Assembly: GCA_026989015.1 (NCBI GenBank)
Contig: JALSKD010000139.1
Span: 1-56,491 of the forward strand
DNA length: 56,491 nt
From: Gammaproteobacteria bacterium
Lineage (GTDB): Bacteria; Pseudomonadota; Gammaproteobacteria; GCA-001735895
Reading direction: 5' to 3'
Of this stretch, positions 9,687 through 17,952 are shown in pieces. The position numbers were made by a program, and so were the translations under genes. Below the pieces are notes generated by a model. The model saw only the letters and a program-made list of their open reading frames with translations. It was not told the origin of the DNA and ran no database searches. How positions within the stretch are numbered: position 1 is the first letter of the stretch; each line of letters opens with the position of its first letter.

Positions 9687-9753
9687 TCCGGATGCGAGTT
9701 GTCACCAACAGACGGGTGGTATGCTTCGAGCAGGCTAACAATCGGGAAAGGTC

Positions 9754-10611
9754 ATGGTGCGCTCGGGTTCAGTATCAGGGATACCTTGGAACATTCTGTT
9801 GTCGCTGCTGATGGTGCTGGCGGCATTTCCTGGGTGGGCTGGCAAACCTCAGCGGCTGGAAGCCGTCACATTGCCCGAAAGTCTGGCCCAGTGGTACAAG
9901 CCGCAGAACAAGCGCCAGGTCTGGCTGCACGGCATGTTTGCCATGCGCCGCGCACTGCAGGCCATCGATGAATACGCTGCTGACGGCGATCTGCCCCGGG
10001 TGCGCGACTGGGCGCGGAAACTCGACGACGAATACCGCAGGCTGGAAAAACGGGTGCCCGAATGGAAGGACTACCTGGACTATCCCCGGCTGGATGCCCT
10101 GAATCAGGCCCTGGCCAGTGGAGATGTCCGATCCATCGCCGACGCGGCAAGGCGCTTGTCCGAAAGCTGTCAGTCCTGCCATCAGGACAATCAGGCATTG
10201 GCGGCGCTGAAATACCGCACGCCCGATTTCAGCCGAATCGAACTGATCGAGGGAGATGCCGGCAGTCGTTATCCGTCCTTCATGAAATCACTCAGCCGGA
10301 CCGTTAACCGCATCCGCATCGCCGCAGAGGACGGTCTCTGGCCCAGAGCCGGCGAGGCGGGCTACCGGCTGGAAGACCAGTTGGGCCTGCTCAGCCATAG
10401 CTGCATCCAGTGCCACCAGGAGCGCGACCCCTACGAGCGCATTTTCGGCGGCAAGACCCGCAAGGCCTTCACCGACCTGCAGCGCGCCATCGCGCGCGAA
10501 GACCTCAAGTCATTGCGCATGAGCCTGGGGGAGGCGGCGGTGCTGGCCTGCGCCCGCTGTCACAGCGTACACAAGCTGAATGCGGATCTGAAGAAGCGGC
10601 TGTTCGACTGA
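9754..10611 (+). CDS. triheme c-type cytochrome, cytochrome c'-like
   Basis: A 285-residue secreted protein with an N-terminal hydrophobic signal (ILLSLLMVLAAFPGWAG). It has three c-heme sites: CQSCH (Cys139-His143), CIQCH (217-221) and CARCH (266-270). The helical layout with the first and last sites at the ends of roughly 120-residue units suggests two cytochrome c'-like four-helix bundles with an extra heme in the second. Expression is probably driven by the shared FNR/DNR box. It could carry electrons to NirS or NirN or bind NO, but no catalytic role can be read. It is not one of the named nir cytochromes. Confidence 0.75.
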   Translation: MVRSGSVSGIPWNILLSLLMVLAAFPGWAGKPQRLEAVTLPESLAQWYKPQNKRQVWLHGMFAMRRALQAIDEYAADGDLPRVRDWARKLDDEYRRLEKRVPEWKDYLDYPRLDALNQALASGDVRSIADAARRLSESCQSCHQDNQALAALKYRTPDFSRIELIEGDAGSRYPSFMKSLSRTVNRIRIAAEDGLWPRAGEAGYRLEDQLGLLSHSCIQCHQERDPYERIFGGKTRKAFTDLQRAIAREDLKSLRMSLGEAAVLACARCHSVHKLNADLKKRLFD

Positions 10612-10639
10612 ACGGAGCATCGTTCCGCGCGTTGCCGGC

Positions 10640-11188
10640 CTATTCTCCGACGCCGGCCCAGCGCCGGCTGTCTTCGGGATACAGACCCCAGAGCCCTTTG
10701 TCGTGTGTCCGTGCCTCACGGGCCAGGGCGCCGAGCAGGTGGATCAGCGAAGCCGGCATGTCGCGGGTGACGGGCATCGCATAGCCATTGGCGATCATCA
10801 TCGCCGCCAGTGAATTGCCCTCGGCATCAACCAGGTCCGCTGGCATCCGGCCGTAGCGGTCTTTCAATTGCCGGTCGAACTGCAGGGTCAGCGGAGCCCT
10901 GGAATCGATCAGGAACCTCAGCTGCTCGGTGGCCACCGAGCCCAGGCGGCGCAGGCGCTCGGCATCGAGTCCGGTGCGGCGGAGGTCGACGCGAAACTTG
11001 GGGTTGTCGGAATCCTCCGGCGCGTCGATGCCGATCAGTTGCACTCGCACCGGCGTGCCATCAAAATCAATGACCAGGGTGTCGCCATCTTCCACCTCGA
11101 TCGCATCGCGCTGCAACAGGCGTTCCTCGGCCTGGGCGGTACCCAGGGTCGTCAGCAGCAAAAGCAGTGTCAACGCGATGGGGTTCAT
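10640..11188 (-). CDS. secreted thermonuclease-like protein (SNase fold)
   Basis: A 182-residue protein with a signal peptide (TLLLLLTTLGTAQA) and an SNase domain. DGDTLVIDF, IGIDAPE and KDRYGRMPADL are the family's calcium/substrate and catalytic arginine regions. Micrococcal-nuclease relatives cleave DNA and RNA outside the cytoplasm. The gene lies 21 bp downstream of nirN on the same strand, so it is probably cotranscribed with it, an odd partner for heme d1 genes. Its 3' end is 28 bp from the convergent triheme cytochrome gene. Confidence 0.85.
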   Translation of the reverse strand: MNPIALTLLLLLTTLGTAQAEERLLQRDAIEVEDGDTLVIDFDGTPVRVQLIGIDAPEDSDNPKFRVDLRRTGLDAERLRRLGSVATEQLRFLIDSRAPLTLQFDRQLKDRYGRMPADLVDAEGNSLAAMMIANGYAMPVTRDMPASLIHLLGALAREARTHDKGLWGLYPEDSRRWAGVGE

Positions 11189-11209
11189 GGCGGCTCTCCG
11201 GGTCGGTGG

Positions 11210-12781
11210 TCAGTGGCTGGTGCCTGCGGAACGGTTGATCTTGTTATGGACATTGTATTTGCCGGAGGGTTTCTTCATCGGCAAGCGCTTGACCTCTTTC
11301 AGTGTTTTGGCGTCGTAGACCACGATGGCGCCATCCATGTCCCAGATGCTGACCAGCGCATGGCGTCCGTCGCGGGTGAACTCCACATGGGCCGAAGTCT
11401 TGCCGGGCTCCGGAATCAGCGTTTTCACGATCTTCAGACTCTGCTTGTCGATGACATGCATCTCGTCCCGCTTCGGGCCAAAAAACACATCGGTCCAGGC
11501 ATAGCGGCTGTTCTCGTGGCTGCGCATGAAGAAGCCGGGGCCATCGGTGGGGATGTGGCGAATAGGTTTCCAGCTTGCGGTATCGACCACGGTAATCTCG
11601 CTGTTACGGATGTTCGGTGTGGCCATCACCGTATGGCGTTGACCCTGTGCGTCAGTCCAGGGCCAGCTGATGGCGGAACTGAGGTGCGGCATGCCCGGCA
11701 ATTGCAGGGCCTTCACTGCGCGTCCCAGATCCAGGTCGATGACCTGTCCCTGGCCGTCGCGCGAGGTGCCGGCGATCTGGCTGTAGTCCTGGGTGATGAA
11801 GAAATCATCGAGAAAGCCCTGGGTGGCGATGCGGCGCACGGGGAATGGCTCGGCGGAATCGTCTTCGCCGGAGTATTCGCGGTAGTCGTGCATCCACTGG
11901 CCGAAACCGCGCGGTGGCGGATCGGCGTAGCTGACCTCCCAGACCTCGGGGATATCCTTGAGTGCGACGATGAAGCTGTCACGGGGCGGGGCGGCATAGA
12001 CCGCGCTGACCCGTGAGCTGTGTCCCTGCTCGTCGCGCACCGGAATCACTTTCAGCGGCAACAGGGTCTCGGCATCCAGCGCCACCAGCGTGTGCGGCAG
12101 GTAGTTGGCCACCATCACCACGCGGCCGTCTCCGGATACCGCCAGGTTGCGCGTATTGATGCCGGCGCGTACCTCCGCCACATAGGTCAGGTTGTAGAGG
12201 TCGTATTTGCTGATCCAGCCGTCACGGGATGCGAAATACACGAAGCGCCCGTCCGGGGAATACTTGGGACCGCCGTGCAACGCAAAGCGGGTCGGGAAGC
12301 GCCGAATGACCTCGAAGCGGTCGCCGTCGAGCAGACTGGCGTGGTGGTCGCCCAGCTCGACCACGATGAACAGGTTGTCCGGATCGGCATCGAAGATCGG
12401 CCGCTCGGACAGTCGGGCCGGATCGGCATGCCGTAGATGGCTGGCGCGGATTTCCTTGAAGCCCCATTCCGGCACCCGGTCCAGCGGGCTATAGATGTAG
12501 TTCACCAGAGCAGCGATGGCCGCCGCATCGAGCTTTTCACCAAAAGAGGGCATCTGTGTGGCCGCACGGCCGTCGCGGATCACCCGGCGCGCCGTTTCAG
12601 GGCGCAGGCGCTTGAGGTTTTGCAGCAGCAATGCCGGGCCCATGCCGCCCAGCCGGTCCGCTCCATGGCAGCTCGCGCAGTACTCGCGGTACAGTTCTGT
12701 GACATCGGGCGCGGGTGTGGCCACGGCAGGCGCAGACAAAGTAAACAGCAGCAATAGTAAGCAAGAAAGGGTGCGGAACAT
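11210..12781 (-). CDS. nirN: cytochrome NirN, dihydro-heme d1 dehydrogenase
   Basis: NirN resembles NirS but catalyses the last step of heme d1 synthesis, oxidising one propionate of dihydro-heme d1 in the periplasm. The 523-residue product has a signal peptide (SCLLLLLFTLSAPAVA), a monoheme c domain with CASCH (Cys35, Cys38, His39) and MPSF as Met ligand, and a C-terminal d1 propeller. It keeps the pocket His in GMPHLSSA but lacks the LHDG histidine of NirS. FTRDGRHALVSIWDMDG and KKPSGKYNVHNK are NirN hallmarks. The start at 12781 places the signal peptide correctly; upstream codons to 12928 look non-coding. The ribosome site is weak. Confidence 0.88.
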   Translation of the reverse strand: MFRTLSCLLLLLFTLSAPAVATPAPDVTELYREYCASCHGADRLGGMGPALLLQNLKRLRPETARRVIRDGRAATQMPSFGEKLDAAAIAALVNYIYSPLDRVPEWGFKEIRASHLRHADPARLSERPIFDADPDNLFIVVELGDHHASLLDGDRFEVIRRFPTRFALHGGPKYSPDGRFVYFASRDGWISKYDLYNLTYVAEVRAGINTRNLAVSGDGRVVMVANYLPHTLVALDAETLLPLKVIPVRDEQGHSSRVSAVYAAPPRDSFIVALKDIPEVWEVSYADPPPRGFGQWMHDYREYSGEDDSAEPFPVRRIATQGFLDDFFITQDYSQIAGTSRDGQGQVIDLDLGRAVKALQLPGMPHLSSAISWPWTDAQGQRHTVMATPNIRNSEITVVDTASWKPIRHIPTDGPGFFMRSHENSRYAWTDVFFGPKRDEMHVIDKQSLKIVKTLIPEPGKTSAHVEFTRDGRHALVSIWDMDGAIVVYDAKTLKEVKRLPMKKPSGKYNVHNKINRSAGTSH

Positions 12782-12838
12782 GGCATCAAAAGGCGGTGAG
12801 CAGGACCCAGACGCTAGCATGAAGTCCCGTGGCAGCCT

Positions 12839-12852
12839 CTGATCCAGATCAT
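12839..12852. promoter_or_regulatory. FNR/DNR-type site of the nirN promoter
   Basis: On the minus strand this reads ATGATCTGGATCAG: the core TGAT-N4-ATCA is intact and both outer bases differ, eight of ten matches. Its centre is 64.5 bp from the nirN start, giving a 23-nt leader for a site at -41.5. Confidence 0.5.
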
Positions 12853-12907
12853 GATCTTCGGTCGGAAAGACCGTTCGCACGCCCCTGGTGCGCGGCCGAT
12901 TAACATC

Positions 12908-12924
12908 TGCACTGTGTGGGTGCG
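12908..12924. promoter_or_regulatory. NtrC-like enhancer site of urtA
   Basis: TGCAC-N7-GTGCG matches the NtrC dyad TGCAC-N7-GTGCA at nine of ten positions. It lies about 80 bp upstream of the -24/-12 element, a normal enhancer distance. Confidence 0.55.
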
Positions 12925-12990
12925 CCATGCGGATGCCTGTCTGCGGGGTTCGGAAGGTAAATCAATGAAAAACAAAAGGTTTATGCGGCC

Positions 12991-13006
12991 GGGCACGGAT
13001 GCTGCT
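12991..13006 (+). promoter_or_regulatory. sigma54 (-24/-12) promoter of urtA
   Basis: GGGCACGGATGCTGCT matches TGGCACG-N4-TTGCW except at one base in each half. The invariant GG (12992) and GC (13004) are ten bases apart. Transcription would start near 13017, 23 nt before urtA. Confidence 0.7.
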
Positions 13007-13039
13007 CTTGTGCGGGCTCAACAATAATCCGGAGAGGAC

Positions 13040-14332
13040 ATGATGAACATGAAGCACTTACTGAAGGTTTCGGCCCTGGCGATGATGACCGCGGGGCTGT
13101 TCGGTACCGCCCATGCCGAGAGCGATACCATCAAGGTCGGCATCCTGCATTCGCTGTCGGGCACCATGGCGATCAGTGAAACCACGCTGAAGGACACCAT
13201 GCTGATGCTGATCGAGGAACAGAACAAGAAGGGCGGCCTGCTCGGCAAGAAGCTGGAGCCTGTGGTCGTCGATCCGGCCTCCAACTGGCCGCTGTTTGCC
13301 GAAAAGGCGCGTGAACTGCTGTCCAAGGACAAGGTGGCCGCCATCTTCGGCAACTGGACTTCGGTATCGCGCAAGTCCGTATTGCCGGTGGTCGAGGAGC
13401 TCAACGGCTTGTTGTTCTACCCGGTTCAGTACGAAGGCGAGGAATCTTCGAAGAATGTCTTCTACACCGGCGCCGCGCCGAACCAGCAGGCGATCCCGGC
13501 CGTCGATTACCTGATGAACGAAGTGGGCGTCAAGCGTTGGGTGCTGGCGGGTACCGACTATGTCTATCCGCGCACCACCAACAAGATCCTGGAAGCCTAC
13601 CTCAAGTCCAAGGGCGTCAAGTCCAGTGACATCATGATCAACTACACGCCCTTTGGCCATTCCGACTGGCAGAGCATCGTCTCCGACATCAAGAAATTCG
13701 GCTCGGCCGGCAAGAAGACCGCAGTGGTCTCCACCATCAACGGCGATGCCAATGTGCCCTTCTACAAGGAGTTGGCGAACCAGGGCATTTCCGCCGACGA
13801 CATCCCCGTGGTGGCCTTCTCGGTGGGTGAGGAAGAGCTGTCCGGTATCGACACCAAGCCGCTGGTGGGTCACCTCGCCGCATGGAACTATTTCATGAGC
13901 GTGGACGATCCGGCCAATGATGAATTCATCGAGAAATGGCACGCCTTCATCAAGAACGAGGACCGCGTGACCAACGACCCGATGGAGGCGCACTACATCG
14001 GCTTCAACATGTGGGTGAAGGCGGTCGAGAAGGCTGGCACCACCGACTCCGACGCGGTGCAGAAGGCGATCATCGGCATTGCCGTGCCCAATCTGACCGG
14101 CGGCTATTCCGCGATGATGCCGAACCACCACATCACCAAGCCGGTGCTGATCGGCGAGATCCAGGACGACGGCCAGTTCGAAGTGGTCTGGCAGACCAGC
14201 GGCCTGGTGGCTGGCGATGCCTGGTCCGACTACCTGCCGGGTTCCAAGGACATCATCTCCGACTGGAGGGCACCGCTGTCCTGCGGCAACTACAACGTCA
14301 AGACCGCCAAGTGCTCCGGCCAGAACTTCTGA
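13040..14332 (+). CDS. urtA: urea ABC transporter substrate-binding protein UrtA
   Basis: Periplasmic urea-binding protein of the UrtABCDE high-affinity system. The 430 residues start with a signal peptide (ALAMMTAGLFGTAHA) and a type I periplasmic fold of the amide/urea branch (VGILHSLSGTMAISE, LVFYPVQYEGEES-like, GTDYVYPRTTN). Strong GGAGAGG ribosome site and probable NtrC/sigma54 control. The closing part ACWSDY-like/NYNVKTAKCSGQ is as in UrtA proteins. A hairpin follows before urtB, which would raise UrtA over the membrane parts. The downstream urease genes support urea as ligand rather than branched-chain amino acids. Confidence 0.95.
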   Translation: MMNMKHLLKVSALAMMTAGLFGTAHAESDTIKVGILHSLSGTMAISETTLKDTMLMLIEEQNKKGGLLGKKLEPVVVDPASNWPLFAEKARELLSKDKVAAIFGNWTSVSRKSVLPVVEELNGLLFYPVQYEGEESSKNVFYTGAAPNQQAIPAVDYLMNEVGVKRWVLAGTDYVYPRTTNKILEAYLKSKGVKSSDIMINYTPFGHSDWQSIVSDIKKFGSAGKKTAVVSTINGDANVPFYKELANQGISADDIPVVAFSVGEEELSGIDTKPLVGHLAAWNYFMSVDDPANDEFIEKWHAFIKNEDRVTNDPMEAHYIGFNMWVKAVEKAGTTDSDAVQKAIIGIAVPNLTGGYSAMMPNHHITKPVLIGEIQDDGQFEVVWQTSGLVAGDAWSDYLPGSKDIISDWRAPLSCGNYNVKTAKCSGQNF

Positions 14333-14349
14333 TCTGAGCCGAACCGCAG

Positions 14350-14376
14350 CAGGCCGGGGGCGCTGCTCCCGGCCTG
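14350..14376 (+). terminator. urtA-urtB intergenic hairpin (attenuator or mRNA stabiliser)
   Basis: A perfect 9-bp stem CAGGCCGGG / CCCGGCCTG with a 9-nt loop. Only GTTC follows, not a T-run, so partial termination or 3'-end protection of the urtA transcript is likelier than full stop. Confidence 0.6.
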
Positions 14377-14409
14377 TTCACTTCCATTTTCCGAGACTGG
14401 AGTCTGTCC

Positions 14410-16020
14410 GTGATCCCACGCCTGTTTGTATTGCTGGCCGTACTGCTGTGGGCTGCCGTTCCGGCACCGGCGTTGGCCGCTTCCGATGCGGATCTCGGCC
14501 CTGCCTTTGATCTGTTGATGAAGCGCAGCTTCGACGACAAGGCCCGGGGCATCGAGGCGCTCGGTCAGAGCGGCCACCCCAGAGCGCCCGAAGTGTTACA
14601 GGCCATCCTCGATGGCCGCCTGTATTACATCAAGAAGACCCGACAACCCGTGTTCACCCAGAAACAGGACTCAAAACTGCTGGCGCGCGATGTGTTCAGC
14701 GGTGAGGAGCTGGGTCTGTTCAAGAAACGCAAGCTGAAGAAGATCAGCATCAACAACCGCTTGCGCCAGCAGCTGAAGATCGCGCTGGCGCGGGTGCAAC
14801 TGTCGGATCCGGATCCGGCGCAACGGCTGCAGGCCGTGCGCGGATTCATCGGTTCCGACGACCCCGCGCTGCTGGACAGCCTGCGCGCCCAGAAGGCGCA
14901 TGAGGACAGCGCGGAAGTGATCGCCGCCATCGACCAGGTGCTGGCCTTCGCCGACCTCGACAGCAAGGACGAGGCATTGCGCCTGGCCGCCATCGAACGC
15001 CTGAAGACGCAACTGGATCCTGTGGTCATCAACCGCCTCAAGCGCATCGTCAAGAGCGACGATACACCGCTGAAGGTGCGACTCGCAGCGGAAAAGGCGA
15101 TTGAGCGCATCGAATCGCGCATCGCCTTCTACGGCTACCTTGAAACCCTGTTCTTCGGCCTCAGCCTGGGCTCGATACTGGCGCTGGCGGCGATCGGTCT
15201 GGCCATTACCTTTGGCGTCATGGGCGTCATCAACATGGCCCATGGCGAGCTGATCATGATCGGCGCCTATACCACCTATGTGGTGCAGCAGCTGATGCCG
15301 GGGGCCATCGGTGCGTCGATCCTGGTGGCGATACCGGCCGCCTTCGTCGTCTCCGGGCTGGTGGGCATCGCCATCGAACGGGGCATCATCCGTTTTCTGT
15401 ATGGCCGGCCGCTGGAGACGCTTCTGGCCACCTTCGGCATCAGTCTGTTTCTGCAACAGACGGTGCGCAGTGTGTTTTCGCCGCTGAACCGCAGCGTGGA
15501 GACGCCGCAATGGATGGCCGGATCACTGGAGATCAATTCTCTGTTGTCGATCACCTACAACCGGCTCTACATCTTTTTCTTCTGCCTGATCGTGTTCGTG
15601 CTGCTGTACCTGGTGATGAAGAAGACCTCGCTGGGTCTGTATGTGCGCGCGGTGGCCCAAAACCGCAACATGGCGCGGGCCATGGGCATCCGTTCCGACT
15701 GGGTCGATGCGATGACCTTCGGCCTGGGCTCCGGTATTGCCGGCGTCGCCGGCGTGGCGCTCAGTCAGGTCACCAATGTCGGCCCCAATCTGGGACAGGC
15801 CTACATCGTCGATTCCTTCATGGTGGTGGTGTTCGGCGGCGTCGGCAATCTGTGGGGGACGCTGATTTCCGGCCTCTCGCTGGGTGTCGTCGGCAAGTTC
15901 CTGGAACCGGTCAGCGGCGCGGTGCTGGCCAAGATCCTGGTGCTGGTGTTCATCATCCTGTTCATCCAGAAGCGCCCGCGCGGGCTGTTTCCGCAGAAGG
16001 GGAGGGCCGCAGAATCATGA
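14410..16020 (+). CDS. urtB: urea ABC transporter permease UrtB
   Basis: A 536-residue inner-membrane permease of the LivH type, starting at a GTG with GGAG seven bases upstream. Residues 1-20 form a signal-like helix. About 25-240 form a soluble, alpha-helical, HEAT-like extension (repeats around VNPRLKRIVKSDDTPLKVRL-type helices), which is usual in proteobacterial UrtB. About 245-530 hold the 8-9 membrane helices (GSILALAAIGLAITFGVMG, NMAHGELIMIGAY). It partners UrtC and the UrtD/UrtE ATPases. Its stop overlaps the urtC start (ATGA). Confidence 0.94.
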   Translation: MIPRLFVLLAVLLWAAVPAPALAASDADLGPAFDLLMKRSFDDKARGIEALGQSGHPRAPEVLQAILDGRLYYIKKTRQPVFTQKQDSKLLARDVFSGEELGLFKKRKLKKISINNRLRQQLKIALARVQLSDPDPAQRLQAVRGFIGSDDPALLDSLRAQKAHEDSAEVIAAIDQVLAFADLDSKDEALRLAAIERLKTQLDPVVINRLKRIVKSDDTPLKVRLAAEKAIERIESRIAFYGYLETLFFGLSLGSILALAAIGLAITFGVMGVINMAHGELIMIGAYTTYVVQQLMPGAIGASILVAIPAAFVVSGLVGIAIERGIIRFLYGRPLETLLATFGISLFLQQTVRSVFSPLNRSVETPQWMAGSLEINSLLSITYNRLYIFFFCLIVFVLLYLVMKKTSLGLYVRAVAQNRNMARAMGIRSDWVDAMTFGLGSGIAGVAGVALSQVTNVGPNLGQAYIVDSFMVVVFGGVGNLWGTLISGLSLGVVGKFLEPVSGAVLAKILVLVFIILFIQKRPRGLFPQKGRAAES

Positions 16021-17123
16021 TCATAGCCCGTCTGTTGAAGAACGACCGCGGCGGCCGGATCTTCCTCGGCCTGCTGCTGCTCGGCAGCCTGTTCGTGCTG
16101 CTCTCCAACCGGCTGTTGCCCGAAGACAGCCTGCTGCATGTGCCCACCTATACGGTGACCCTGCTCGGCAAGTATCTGACCTATGCGCTGTTGGCCATCT
16201 CCGTGGATCTGGTATGGGGTTATCTGGGCATCCTGAGTCTTGGTCATGGTGCATTCTTTGCGCTGGGGGGTTATGCCATGGGCATGTACCTGATGCGCCA
16301 GATCGGTGATCGCGGTGTCTATGGCGATCCACTGCTGCCGGATTTCATGGTCTTCCTCAACTGGAAGGAACTGCCCTGGTTCTGGCTCGGCTTCGATCAT
16401 TTCGGTTTCGCCTTGCTGATGGTGTTGCTGGTGCCGGGGCTTCTGGCCTTCCTGTTCGGCTATCTGGCCTTCAAGTCGCGGGTTACCGGGGTGTATCTGT
16501 CGATCATCACCCAGGCCATGACCTACGCGCTGATGCTGGCCTTTTTCCGCAACGAGATGGGTTTCGGCGGCAACAATGGCCTGACCGATTTCAAGGATAT
16601 CCTTGGCTATTCGTTGCAGCAGGACGGCACCCGGCTGGCCCTGTTCGTTGCCTCGGCGCTGGCGCTGGCGCTGGGCTATCTGGTCAGCCGCTACATCGTC
16701 ACTTCCAAGCTGGGACGGGTGGCGGTGGCGATCCGCGACAGCGAGGACCGGGTGCGCTTCATGGGCTACCGGGTGGATCGCTTCAAGCTGTGGATCTTCA
16801 CCGTGTCGGCGGTGATGGCCGGCATCGCCGGGGCCTTGTATGTGCCGCAGGTGGGCATCATCAATCCCTCCGAGTTCTCGCCGATCAACTCCATCGAAAT
16901 CGTGGTCTGGGTGGCGGTGGGCGGCCGCGCGACCCTGTTTGGCGCGGTGCTGGGCGCCTTGCTGGTCAATTATGCAAAGACCTATTTCACCGGCGCCTTC
17001 CCCGAGATCTGGCTGTTTGCGCTGGGCGCCCTGTTCATACTGGTCACCCTGTTCGCGCCGCGGGGCATCGTCGGCTTTCTCGAGCGCCGCAAGGCGCGCG
17101 ATGAACGGGAGGAGAGCGCATGA
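16017..17123 (+). CDS. urtC: urea ABC transporter permease UrtC
   Basis: A 368-residue second permease (LivM type). The frame is open far upstream into urtB, but the ATG at 16017, overlapping the urtB stop, begins the typical product. Membrane helices start at about residue 14 (IFLGLLLLGSLFVLL). The family signature GYLGILSLGHGAFFALGGY and the cytoplasmic coupling region AIRDSEDRVRFMGY are present, with a carboxy end LFAPRGIVGFLERR. The stop overlaps urtD by four bases, so translation is coupled. Confidence 0.94.
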   Translation: MIIARLLKNDRGGRIFLGLLLLGSLFVLLSNRLLPEDSLLHVPTYTVTLLGKYLTYALLAISVDLVWGYLGILSLGHGAFFALGGYAMGMYLMRQIGDRGVYGDPLLPDFMVFLNWKELPWFWLGFDHFGFALLMVLLVPGLLAFLFGYLAFKSRVTGVYLSIITQAMTYALMLAFFRNEMGFGGNNGLTDFKDILGYSLQQDGTRLALFVASALALALGYLVSRYIVTSKLGRVAVAIRDSEDRVRFMGYRVDRFKLWIFTVSAVMAGIAGALYVPQVGIINPSEFSPINSIEIVVWVAVGGRATLFGAVLGALLVNYAKTYFTGAFPEIWLFALGALFILVTLFAPRGIVGFLERRKARDEREESA

Positions 17124-17950
17124 GCATCGTCGATCAACTGCGTCACGCCACCCGCCGTGACCGAGTCTTCAACTTCATGATCGAGGCCGACCGGTTGCAG
17201 CCCGATGTCAGCCACGGCACGATCCTCTATGTCGAGGACCTGTCGGTGAGCTTCGACGGCTTCAAGGCCATCGACAACCTCAACCTGTACATCCGCGACG
17301 GTGAATTGCGCTGCATCATCGGTCCCAATGGTGCCGGCAAAACCACGCTGATGGACATCATCACCGGCAAGACCCGGCCGGACACCGGCAGCGTGTATTT
17401 CGGGCAGAACATCGACCTGCTGCAGTTCACCGAGCCGGAAATCGCGCAGATCGGCATCGGCCGCAAGTTTCAGAAACCCACCGTGTTCGAGCAGCACAGC
17501 GTGTTCGAGAACCTGGAACTGGCGATGGCTGGCAACAAGCGGGTATGGCCGACCCTGTTCGCCCGCCTGACCGCGGAGCAGATCGACCGCATCGACGCCA
17601 TCCTGGAGCAGGCCGGACTGATCGATCTGAAATGCCAGCAGGCAGCCCTGCTGTCACACGGTCAGAAACAGTGGCTGGAAATCGCCATGCTGGTGGTCCA
17701 ACAGCCGCGCCTGCTGCTGGTGGACGAGCCGGTGGCCGGCATGACCCACCAGGAGATGGACAAGACCGCCGAACTGCTCACGGGCCTGGCCGGGGAGCAT
17801 TCGGTGGTGGTGGTTGAGCACGACATGGATTTCGTGCGTTCCATCGCCCGCGAGGTCACCGTGCTGCATCAGGGCACGGTCCTGGCCGAGGGCAGCATGG
17901 ACGAAGTCCAGGCCGACCCGGTGGTGCAACAGGTCTATCTTGGAGTCTGA
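17120..17950 (+). CDS. urtD: urea ABC transporter ATPase UrtD
   Basis: A 276-residue LivG-type ATPase, the longer of the two nucleotide-binding subunits. It has Walker A GPNGAGKT, a signature region LLSHGQKQWLEIAMLV (degenerate LSxGQ, normal in UrtD) and Walker B RLLLVDEPVAGM, then an H-loop VVEHDMDF. An N-terminal extension of about 35 residues precedes the ABC domain, as is common in UrtD. It energises urea uptake through UrtBC. The gene begins within the urtC stop and ends 2 bp before urtE. Confidence 0.95.
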   Translation: MSIVDQLRHATRRDRVFNFMIEADRLQPDVSHGTILYVEDLSVSFDGFKAIDNLNLYIRDGELRCIIGPNGAGKTTLMDIITGKTRPDTGSVYFGQNIDLLQFTEPEIAQIGIGRKFQKPTVFEQHSVFENLELAMAGNKRVWPTLFARLTAEQIDRIDAILEQAGLIDLKCQQAALLSHGQKQWLEIAMLVVQQPRLLLVDEPVAGMTHQEMDKTAELLTGLAGEHSVVVVEHDMDFVRSIAREVTVLHQGTVLAEGSMDEVQADPVVQQVYLGV

Positions 17951-17952
17951 AC

